Shown: one piece after another, positions 1 to 6,258 of the stretch
Position numbering within the stretch: the stretch's first letter is position 1
Layout of the letters: the number at the start of each line of letters is the position of its first letter
From: DYGT01 sp964607795
GTDB taxonomy: Bacteria > Patescibacteriota > Microgenomatia > UBA8517
Assembly (NCBI GenBank): GCA_964607795.1
Contig: CAZSLA010000016.1
Span: 1 to 18,837 of the forward strand
DNA length: 18,837 bases
Direction: 5' to 3'
Made by a program: the position numbers and the translations under genes
Notes under the pieces: generated by a model
Databases searched by the model: none
What the model was told of the DNA's origin: nothing
The model's input: only the letters and a program-made list of their open reading frames with translations

Positions 1-99
1 CCCACCCTTTACCCTGACTCAACCATCTCCCTTACTGCACAAAAAGCAGGTCTTTCGGCCCAAATTCAAGCTTTCCAGGTGCGGCTTAGCTCTCAGTAA
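1..99 (+). CDS. C-terminal end of an unrecognised protein (partial)
   Basis: Frame 1 is open from the first base and stops at TAA 97-99, giving 32 residues that end in QVRLSSQ. The gene begins outside the window. The tail looks like ordinary soluble protein sequence (Ala, Gln and Ser rich, no membrane segment), but it is too short to assign to a family. RimP often precedes NusA in bacteria, but this tail is not recognisably RimP. It is called coding because the frame is open to the window edge and is followed by a stop, a promoter and the next gene on the same strand. A chance open frame of this length cannot be excluded. Confidence 0.5.
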   Translation, partial: PTLYPDSTISLTAQKAGLSAQIQAFQVRLSSQ

Positions 100-129
100 A
101 CCCCTGAGTATCCACGGATGCAAACGTGT

Positions 130-159
130 TTGACTTTGTAGATAGCCAGAGGGTACAAT
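130..159 (+). promoter_or_regulatory. Sigma70-type promoter ahead of nusA
   Basis: TTGACT (130-135) and TACAAT (154-159) are separated by 18 bp, a good match to the housekeeping consensus. The predicted start of transcription is near 166. It lies between the stop of the upstream gene and nusA and would drive nusA-infB-DHH. Both boxes are seen in the sequence. Activity is inferred. Confidence 0.65.
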
Positions 160-173
160 AGCCAAAGAAAAGG

Positions 174-260
174 ATGGTGGGACGCGTGCCCGCCTTTTTT
201 ATTAGCGGCATATTAGCAACATTATGGCAACAGCAAGAACAGAATTTGCACAAGCTTTAA
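174..260 (+). other. Possible 28-codon leader ORF across the nusA attenuator
   Basis: ATG at 174 opens a 28-codon frame that reads through the whole hairpin and T-tract, overlaps the start of nusA in another frame, and stops at TAA 258-260. The ATG follows AAAAGG directly and lies about 8 nt after the predicted transcription start. The peptide (MVGRVPAFF...) resembles nothing known to me. It may be chance. It is listed because ribosomes translating it would disrupt the hairpin. Confidence 0.2.
176..200 (+). terminator. Rho-independent terminator or attenuator in the nusA leader
   Basis: GGTGGG (176-181) pairs with CCCGCC (189-194), with one G-U pair, around a 7-nt loop, and is followed at once by six T (195-200). 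This is a compact intrinsic terminator shape. It lies about 10 nt after the predicted transcription start and 23 nt before the nusA ATG. It could end the upstream gene, or it could act as an attenuator inside the nusA leader. Confidence 0.55.
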
Positions 261-1303
261 AGGCCATTACTACCGAGCGTGGCTTGGATCCGGACGTGAT
301 TTTGGAAACTATCCGCCAGGCTTATGTGGCGGCTTACAAGCGCGATGCTCGCGAAGACGGGATTGAGGTGGACGAGCTTGAGTATGATGCAGAAATTGAT
401 AAAATCACGGGTGAGGCCAGAATTTTATCTTGGGATCCTGAAAAACCAGATGAAAAAAAAGACGTTACCCCGCCTGGATTTGGGCGTATTGCCGCTCAAA
501 CCGCCAAACAAGTTATTCATCAGAAAATCCGTGAAGCCGAAAAGGGTGTCGTCATGGATGAGTTTGAAAGTCGCGTGGGTAGCCTTATTTCCGGCATTGT
601 CCTTCGCTTTGATGGGCCAAATGTCCGCGTTGACTTGGGCCGCACCGAGGGTATAATGCCGGCCTCGGAGCGCATTCCCACCGAGCGCCTAAATCCCGGC
701 CAACGGCTGACCTTTTTGTTAAAAGCCCTTGAGGAAACCCCGAGGGGCAAGCAGGTTGTTTTATCCCGTGGGGACAGGGAGTTTGTGGAAAAAGTCTTTG
801 CCCGTGAGGTTCCCGAAATTGCCTCGGGCAGCGTGGAAATAAAAGATATTGCCAGAGAGGCTGGGGTGCGAACAAAAATTGCCGTGTTTTCCGCGCAGCC
901 AGGGGTAGACCCCGTGGGGTCTTGTGTGGGCCAAAAAGGCGTGCGCGTACAAGCCGTCACAAATGAACTTGGCGGTGAGCGTATTGACATTGTGCCTTGG
1001 AGCGACAACGATAAAGAATTTATCAAAGCCACCCTAGCTCCGGTGGAAATCCTGGACATGAAGTTTGACAAGGATACGGAAAGCGTGGTTTTGACCGTGC
1101 CGGATGACCAGCTTTCTTTGGCCATTGGCAAAGATGGGCAAAACGCCCGTCTTGCATCAAAACTTACCAGTTGGAAAATTGAAATTGAAGGAAACGGTGA
1201 GGGTCTTACAACAAATACCCGGGAAGAAACTCAAAAAAAACAAGATGAACGGGAGGAAGAAGCACTCCCCGAAGATACAAGTAATGAATCATCTGAAAAT
1301 TAA
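224..1303 (+). CDS. nusA: Transcription elongation/termination factor NusA
   Basis: NusA binds RNA polymerase and nascent RNA and modulates pausing, termination and antitermination. The 359-aa product has the family domains in order: an N-terminal RNAP-binding domain (about 1-110), an S1 domain (about 118-182), KH1 with a GSCVGQKGVRV loop (232-242) and KH2 with AIGKDGQNARLA (300-311), followed by an acidic, Glu-rich tail. E. coli NusA is 495 aa; the two C-terminal acidic repeat domains are absent here, as in many bacteria outside the Proteobacteria. ATG 224 places the usual start just before the conserved N-terminal helix, and there is no clear Shine-Dalgarno sequence. infB follows after 32 nt and is probably co-transcribed. 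rimP is not found directly upstream. Confidence 0.96.
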   Translation: MATARTEFAQALKAITTERGLDPDVILETIRQAYVAAYKRDAREDGIEVDELEYDAEIDKITGEARILSWDPEKPDEKKDVTPPGFGRIAAQTAKQVIHQKIREAEKGVVMDEFESRVGSLISGIVLRFDGPNVRVDLGRTEGIMPASERIPTERLNPGQRLTFLLKALEETPRGKQVVLSRGDREFVEKVFAREVPEIASGSVEIKDIAREAGVRTKIAVFSAQPGVDPVGSCVGQKGVRVQAVTNELGGERIDIVPWSDNDKEFIKATLAPVEILDMKFDKDTESVVLTVPDDQLSLAIGKDGQNARLASKLTSWKIEIEGNGEGLTTNTREETQKKQDEREEEALPEDTSNESSEN

Positions 1304-1335
1304 AATAGTGAATAAACAGGCTATTTTAACTAATT

Positions 1336-2727
1336 ATGAAAAAATCAAGACAACCAATTGTGACGGTGTTGGGGCACGTAGACCACGGCAAGACTTCGCT
1401 GTTGGATGCCCTTAGAGAAACCAATATCCAAAGCCGTGAGGCCGGCGGCATCACCCAGGGGATCGGTGCTTCTGTATTGCAGAGCAAAAACGGTCCGATT
1501 ACTTTTGTGGATACTCCCGGGCATGCGGCTTTTTCCGCGATGCGCGCCCGTGGCAGCAAAGTTGCGGATATTATCCTTTTGGTTGTCGCTGCCGACGATG
1601 GTGTGATGCCCCAGACAAAAGAAGCCTTGACCTATATTCGTGAGTCCCAAAGTCCGATGCTAGTGGTTTTTACTAAAGTTGATCTGCCCTCGGCAAATGT
1701 TGAACGCGCCCAGGCTCAGCTTGAAGAAGAAGGAGTTTTGTTTGAAGGCCGTGGGGGTACGACACCTTTTATCAAGACATCCACCAAAACCAAGGAAGGC
1801 TTGGATGAACTTTTGGAACTGATCCAGCTGATGGCCGAGGTCGAGGAAGTCGCGGCGGACCCCGAGGGCAGTCTGGAGGCCATAGTCATCGAAACCAATA
1901 AAGACAAACGGGGGGCTGTAGTGTCTGTGATTGTCACAAATGGCACTTTGAAAATCGGCCAAACCTTGGTGACCCACAATTTGTCTGGCCGCGTGCGCGG
2001 GCTTTTTGACCACCAAAATAAGCCTGTCAAAGAGGTCGGTCCCGGGATTCCGGTTTTGATTTTGGGCTTTTCCAGTTTGCCTTCAGTGGGCGAGCGCCTG
2101 AGGCAGGCAGAAGCAGGCTATACTCCGAGTGAGGGCACTCCCGCGCTTAAGGTCTCGGCAGCGGAAGTGACTGAGAAAGAGCTGGGTCTTGTAGTCAAAG
2201 CCGGCAGCCACGGCGCTTTGCAGGCCCTTTTGGGGAGCCTTCCTAAAGGGGCTGTGGTTTTGGATGCCGACGTGGGCGAAGTCACCGAATCAAACGTCTT
2301 TTTTGCCAAGACCAGTGGCGCCATGATTCTTGCTTTTGAGGCTAAAGTCCCGGCTAATGTTAAAAAATTGGCAATCACTGAGGGCATTAAGATTGAGGCC
2401 TTTGATATTATTTATAAACTTTTGGATAGGGTTTCTGAGCTGGTGGAAGCCAAGCAGCTTCATGCTACAGGTGAGGCCGTGATTGTGGACATTTTCCCGT
2501 ACGAAAAGCTCAAAGTAGCGGGCTCACGGGTGCAAAAAGGAGAGATTAAAAAGGGCGACAGAATAATTATCATGCGTGGAAGTATAGAACTGGGCAAAGC
2601 AAAAATAACTTCGCTTAAGCGCGGTAAAGAAAACATTGAGCTTGCGCGATCTGGAGAGGAATGTGGTATTATCTTTAAGCCTCAAATTGCTTTTGGCCCG
2701 GGCGACGTGATACTATCGGCCGTATAA
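1336..2727 (+). CDS. infB: Translation initiation factor IF-2 (short form)
   Basis: IF-2 is the GTPase that brings fMet-tRNA to the 30S subunit and promotes subunit joining. The 463-aa product contains only the conserved G domain, domain II and C-terminal domains: G1 GHVDHGKT (13-20), G2 GGITQGIGA (37-45), G3 DTPGH (59-63), G4 TKVD (113-116) and a G5-like STK (149-151). The long N-terminal extension of typical bacterial IF-2 (total 700-900 aa) is missing, and the protein starts nearly at the P-loop. G4 has Thr in place of the usual Asn of NKxD, and G2 has Gly where His is common. The start is ATG 1336; an upstream extension is unlikely because the G domain begins within 6 residues. nusA lies 32 nt upstream and the DHH-like gene 9 nt downstream, so these look like one operon. 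Confidence 0.96.
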   Translation: MKKSRQPIVTVLGHVDHGKTSLLDALRETNIQSREAGGITQGIGASVLQSKNGPITFVDTPGHAAFSAMRARGSKVADIILLVVAADDGVMPQTKEALTYIRESQSPMLVVFTKVDLPSANVERAQAQLEEEGVLFEGRGGTTPFIKTSTKTKEGLDELLELIQLMAEVEEVAADPEGSLEAIVIETNKDKRGAVVSVIVTNGTLKIGQTLVTHNLSGRVRGLFDHQNKPVKEVGPGIPVLILGFSSLPSVGERLRQAEAGYTPSEGTPALKVSAAEVTEKELGLVVKAGSHGALQALLGSLPKGAVVLDADVGEVTESNVFFAKTSGAMILAFEAKVPANVKKLAITEGIKIEAFDIIYKLLDRVSELVEAKQLHATGEAVIVDIFPYEKLKVAGSRVQKGEIKKGDRIIIMRGSIELGKAKITSLKRGKENIELARSGEECGIIFKPQIAFGPGDVILSAV

Positions 2728-2736
2728 AACTAGGCT

Positions 2737-3579
2737 ATGAAAGACTCATTTAATAATCTTATAAGCAAAAAGCAATCGATCTTGATTCTTCTACCCAAAG
2801 ACCCTTATTTTGACCAAGTGGCCAGTGGCCTGGCGCTTTACCTTTGTTTAAAAGAAAAAAAGGACGTAGTAATCAATTGCCCTAGCCCTATGATCGTACA
2901 ATTTAACCGCCTTGTGGGCGTAAACAAAATTTCCCAGGACATGGGAAACAAAAACCTGGTTTTTTCTTTGAAAGAATATGATCCGCAAAAAATCGAGCGC
3001 GTGACTTATGATGTTGTCAACAACCAAATGAAACTCATAGTTATTCCCAAACCGGGTGAAAAGCCACCGACCCAGGGGAATGTGGAGATTAGCTATTCAG
3101 GTACAAGCGCAGAGCTTGCGATCCTCATCGGCGGGGCGCACAGCGGGCACTTTCCCCAGCTTAACCGCGAGGAATTAACCGGCATTGAGCTTGCCCACAT
3201 TGGAATAAATGAACTTAAGCTCGAGCGCGAAGTCATATCTTTTGTGCAAAAAGCCTCAAGCATTGCCGAAATAGTTGCCGGGCTTATGGATAGCTTTAGT
3301 GAGGATATTGCAAGTAACTTGCTGATGGGCCTTTATGCCGGCTCGCGTAATTTTGCTGATGACAATGTAACGGCTGGTACCTTTGAGCTGGCCTCGCTCC
3401 TGATGCAGGCGGGTGCTACGCCCGCTTCGGCAGTTTCCGCAAAAAAGTTCCCCCAGGGTAATATCCCCGCCCGGTCATACCATGAAGGTAAAACCGATAA
3501 TCCCGAAGGAGAAAAGGTTGATGACACTCCCAAAGATTGGACCCAGCCAAAAATCTACAAGGGAACAAGTATATCTTAG
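2737..3579 (+). CDS. Degenerate DHH-family (NrnA/RecJ-like) protein
   Basis: This 280-aa protein resembles the DHH phosphoesterase superfamily. Residues 20-34 (PKDPYFDQVASGLAL) match the motif-I region, usually HxxPDGDxxGS.xAL. Residues 127-140 (ending GGAHSGHFP) fall where the nucleotide-binding core lies. Residues 198-227 (GLYAGSRNFADDN through FELASLLMQAGA) match the block that normally carries the DTG metal-binding Asp. In nrnA-type proteins these motifs bind Mn and cleave short oligonucleotides. Here the motif-I His, the DHH triad and the DTG Asp are not evident, so enzymatic activity is doubtful. Position supports the family: nrnA commonly lies between infB/rbfA and rpsO. The C-terminal 50 residues are polar and probably flexible. 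It starts 9 nt after infB. The family call is from remembered motif patterns and is moderately sure; the function is unknown. Confidence 0.7.
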   Translation: MKDSFNNLISKKQSILILLPKDPYFDQVASGLALYLCLKEKKDVVINCPSPMIVQFNRLVGVNKISQDMGNKNLVFSLKEYDPQKIERVTYDVVNNQMKLIVIPKPGEKPPTQGNVEISYSGTSAELAILIGGAHSGHFPQLNREELTGIELAHIGINELKLEREVISFVQKASSIAEIVAGLMDSFSEDIASNLLMGLYAGSRNFADDNVTAGTFELASLLMQAGATPASAVSAKKFPQGNIPARSYHEGKTDNPEGEKVDDTPKDWTQPKIYKGTSIS

Positions 3580-3586
3580 ATAATCA

Positions 3587-3605
3587 ATGCCTTGGCATCT
3601 TTTTG
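3587..3605 (+). terminator. Weak terminator after the DHH-like gene
   Basis: ATGCC (3587-3591) and GGCAT (3594-3598) form a short dyad, followed by C and five T. With a realistic tetraloop only 4 bp pair, so this is a weak terminator at best. It overlaps the start of the rpsO promoter. Confidence 0.3.
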
Positions 3606-3633
3606 TTGACAAACAATCCTGCTATGATATGAT
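3606..3633 (+). promoter_or_regulatory. Sigma70-type promoter of rpsO-pnp
   Basis: A perfect TTGACA (3606-3611) and TATGAT (3628-3633) are separated by 16 bp. The predicted start is near 3640, leaving a leader of about 54 nt before rpsO. This is the best promoter match seen in the window. Confidence 0.75.
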
Positions 3634-3639
3634 ACAAAC

Positions 3640-3693
3640 CGATGTGTGGCAGGGATTGCGGTGAGACGCCGTTTTCTCAGCAACTCATGACTT
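3640..3693 (+). promoter_or_regulatory. rpsO 5' leader with hairpin, candidate S15 autoregulatory site
   Basis: Between the predicted transcription start and the rpsO ATG, TGAGA (3662-3666) pairs with TCTCA (3675-3679) around an 8-nt loop. A second CTCA (3684-3687) could pair instead with the 5' arm. No Shine-Dalgarno sequence is visible. In several bacteria S15 represses its own mRNA by binding leader structures, which vary greatly between lineages. The hairpin is visible; binding by S15 is inference. Confidence 0.35.
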
Positions 3694-3960
3694 ATGGCTT
3701 TACTCAAACAAGAAAAACAAGACATAATTAAAAAATTTGCCCGAGAGAAAGGAGATACAGGCTCTCCGGAAGTACAAATTGCGCTTCTGACTACTAAAAT
3801 TAATAAACTTGCAGAGCATTTAAAAGAGCACGAAAAAGATGTTCATTCCAGGCGCGGGCTTTTGAGCATGGTTGCCAAAAGGCGGAGGCTTCTTGTGTAT
3901 CTGCAAAAAAGAGATCAGGATCGCTTCAAAGTTTTGACCAAAGAACTAGGCATTAAATAA
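3694..3960 (+). CDS. rpsO: 30S ribosomal protein S15
   Basis: S15 binds the central domain of 16S rRNA early in small-subunit assembly. The 88-aa product has family length (usually 89) and the diagnostic stretches GDTGSPEVQIALLT (residues 20-33) and HSRRGLLSMVAKRRRLLVYL (51-70), where the conserved His-Ser and Arg residues contact rRNA. It ends in LGIK. The ATG at 3694 gives the standard N-terminus; processing of the initial Met is expected. It has its own strong promoter and leader and is followed 19 nt later by pnp, the classical rpsO-pnp pair. Confidence 0.98.
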   Translation: MALLKQEKQDIIKKFAREKGDTGSPEVQIALLTTKINKLAEHLKEHEKDVHSRRGLLSMVAKRRRLLVYLQKRDQDRFKVLTKELGIK

Positions 3961-3979
3961 TATAGGAACTGAATAATAA

Positions 3980-6232
3980 ATGAAAGAAGTTAAAAAAAGT
4001 ATAGAGCTGGGGGGGCGTACCCTCACTCTTTCAACGGGTAAAATTGCCAATCAGGCAAGCGGGGCGGTACTTGCCCAGTACGGTGAAACAGTTGTCTTGG
4101 CAACTGTTGTTGCCGCGGATCTCGCGCTTGAGCTTGATTATTTCCCCTTAAGCGTGGAGTACCAGGAAAGGCTGTATGCTGGTGGCCGCATCAAAGGCAG
4201 CCGTTGGGTAAAGCGCGAAGGCAGGCCAAGCGACGATGAGATTTTAAAAGGAAGGCTCATTGACCGCTCCATCCGGCCTTTGTTTCCGAAAGCTTACAAA
4301 AAAGACGTCCAAGTGATTGTGACCGTTTTGTCTGTGGATATGGAAAATGACCCGATATTTATTGCTCCGCTTGCGGTCAGTGCCGCGATTGCCTCCTCAA
4401 CCATCCCCTGGAGCGGGCCTGTTGGAGTTTTGTCCGTTGGTATCAGGGAGGATGCCTATTTTATCAATCCGCGTCAGTCCGAACTTGAATTTTCTGACAT
4501 GGATTTGATTGTATCGTCTACCAAAGATTCCGTGGTTATGATCGAGTCAGAGGCCAATGAAGTGTCTGAAGAAAAAATCTTGGGCGGGATTGAATATGCT
4601 TTTAAAGAGTCCCAGCAAATCATCAGTTTCATCAATGACTTTGTTAAAGAGGTGGGTAATAAAAAAGAAGCAGTCCCCCAGGCAAAAGTGGATGTGAATT
4701 TAGAAAAGCAAGTCAGTAAGCTTGTGGATGCCAAGCTTGAATCCATCATTACTAGCCTTGCCCAAAAAGAAGGCGGAGCAAGCGAATTGACTGAACTAAA
4801 AAAAGCAGTTAGCGAAAAATTGGGCGATGAAGTGGGCCGCGAGGCCCGTGACTTGGTGGACATGCTTGTGACCAAAAAGATCCGTGGCATGATCCTTGCG
4901 GGTAAACGCCCGGACGGCAGAAAGCACACGGAAATCAGGCAGTTGAGCTCAGAAGTGGGTGTTCTCCCGCGGACGCACGGCTCGGCAATTTTTACCCGAG
5001 GCCAGACCCAGGTATTAAATATCACCACTTTGGGCTCGCCGTCTTTGGGCCAGTTAATTGAAACTGCCGAGGGCGAGGAGGAAAAGCGCTATATTCATCA
5101 TTACAGCATGCCGCCTTATTCCGTGGGTGAGGCAGGCAGAGTCGGCTCCCCTAGCCGCCGCGAGATCGGCCACGGGGCCTTGGCCGAGCGCGCCCTGATG
5201 CCGGTGATCCCGAGTGAAAAAGATTTCCCTTATGCCATTCGCTTGGTTTCTGAAGTAACCAGCTCCAATGGTTCCACCTCCATGGCCAGCACCTGCGCTT
5301 CCACCTTGTCTTTGATGGATGCGGGTGTGCCCATCAAAGCGCCGGTTGCCGGTATTGCCATGGGGCTAGTGATTGAGGGCAAAAAAGTGGCGGTTCTTAG
5401 TGATATAGCAGGCATTGAGGATTTTAATGGAGATATGGACTTTAAAGTAACGGGTACAAAGAGTGGAATCACAGCTATGCAACTTGACGTCAAAACCTTG
5501 AACCTGACGCCGAAAATTTTAAGTGATGCCCTTGGTCAGGCAAAAGAAGGCCGGCTGTTTATTTTGGAATCTATGCTCAAAACCATTGCCAAGCCGCGCG
5601 AAAAAGTTTCTACTTATGCACCCAAAATCAGAACAATCAACATTGATCCGGAAAAGATCGGTGAAGTGATCGGCCCGGGAGGCAGGATGATCAAGCGGAT
5701 TATCGCGGAAACCGGAGCGGATGTGGAAGTGGATGACGACGGGACGGTGAACATTTCTGGGATGAAGGCAGAAGATGTGGACCGCGCGGTGGAGTGGATT
5801 GAGTCTTTGACCAAAGAGGTTCAGGCCGGTGAGATTTACAAAGGCACGGTTAGGCGCATCCAGCCGTTTGGCGCTTTTGTGGAGATTTTGCCCGGCAAAG
5901 ATGGCCTGGTGCATATTTCAGATATGTCCGAAGGCTTTGTCAAAAATCCCGAAGACGTGGTCTCTCTGAACCAGGAAGTAGAGGTGCGGGTAAAAGAAAT
6001 TGACAATCTGGGAAGGATCAATTTGTCTATGATTTTGGATCCTACGCGCGACAAAGAAAAAGAAAACAACCGGAGTCCGCGCATGGGAGGCCGAGGTAGG
6101 CCACCGCGGGGGCGCGATTTTGGCGGCCATAAATCCCAGAGGCGCAGAAGCAGCGAGTCCTCCGGGCCGCATTTTCCGGCAAGCCGGTTAGTAGATACAC
6201 AAAAAAAGTCTAATAAGCGCTACAGCCGCTGA
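3980..6232 (+). CDS. pnp: Polyribonucleotide nucleotidyltransferase (PNPase)
   Basis: PNPase degrades RNA 3'-5' using phosphate and can also add tails. The 750-aa product has RNase PH domain 1, an alpha-helical linker (about 245-320), RNase PH domain 2 with NGSTSMAS and the paired aspartates D481 and D487 (in IEDFNGDMDFK, matching E. coli D486/D492), a KH domain with the GPGG loop at 565-568, and an S1 domain (about 617-690). The final 60 residues are an Arg/Gly/Ser-rich disordered tail, and the protein is slightly longer than usual (about 700). ATG 3980 lies 12 nt after a weak TAGGA. It follows rpsO by 19 nt and is followed by the Lon-like gene and RNase J, an RNA-decay neighbourhood. Confidence 0.97.
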   Translation: MKEVKKSIELGGRTLTLSTGKIANQASGAVLAQYGETVVLATVVAADLALELDYFPLSVEYQERLYAGGRIKGSRWVKREGRPSDDEILKGRLIDRSIRPLFPKAYKKDVQVIVTVLSVDMENDPIFIAPLAVSAAIASSTIPWSGPVGVLSVGIREDAYFINPRQSELEFSDMDLIVSSTKDSVVMIESEANEVSEEKILGGIEYAFKESQQIISFINDFVKEVGNKKEAVPQAKVDVNLEKQVSKLVDAKLESIITSLAQKEGGASELTELKKAVSEKLGDEVGREARDLVDMLVTKKIRGMILAGKRPDGRKHTEIRQLSSEVGVLPRTHGSAIFTRGQTQVLNITTLGSPSLGQLIETAEGEEEKRYIHHYSMPPYSVGEAGRVGSPSRREIGHGALAERALMPVIPSEKDFPYAIRLVSEVTSSNGSTSMASTCASTLSLMDAGVPIKAPVAGIAMGLVIEGKKVAVLSDIAGIEDFNGDMDFKVTGTKSGITAMQLDVKTLNLTPKILSDALGQAKEGRLFILESMLKTIAKPREKVSTYAPKIRTINIDPEKIGEVIGPGGRMIKRIIAETGADVEVDDDGTVNISGMKAEDVDRAVEWIESLTKEVQAGEIYKGTVRRIQPFGAFVEILPGKDGLVHISDMSEGFVKNPEDVVSLNQEVEVRVKEIDNLGRINLSMILDPTRDKEKENNRSPRMGGRGRPPRGRDFGGHKSQRRRSSESSGPHFPASRLVDTQKKSNKRYSR

Positions 6233-6243
6233 CCTCTTTTTTC

Positions 6244-6252
6244 TGCTATAGT
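6244..6252 (+). promoter_or_regulatory. Extended -10 promoter for a leaderless Lon-like mRNA
   Basis: TGCTATAGT is an extended -10 (TGnTATAGT; the -10 is 6247-6252). The GTG start codon at 6259 is six bases after it, where transcription would begin, so the mRNA would be leaderless. No -35 box is evident, which is normal for extended -10 promoters. Confidence 0.45.
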
Positions 6253-6258
6253 TATATT

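Noticed and set aside
92..108. CTCAG/CTGAG dyad over the stop of the first partial gene
   Set aside because: Only 5 bp and not followed by a T-tract, so not a credible terminator.
520..1131. 203-aa open frame on the minus strand inside nusA
   Set aside because: Lies fully antisense to a certain NusA gene, is Ser/Arg-rich and has no recognisable domain; a shadow of codon bias.
4474..5028. 184-aa open frame on the minus strand inside pnp
   Set aside because: Antisense to conserved PNPase coding sequence, low-complexity Ser-rich translation and no family features.
6216..6240. Possible terminator at the end of pnp (AGCG/CGCT dyad before a T-tract)
   Set aside because: The stem is only 4 bp and overlaps the stop codon; the T-tract is separated from it, so support is too weak.
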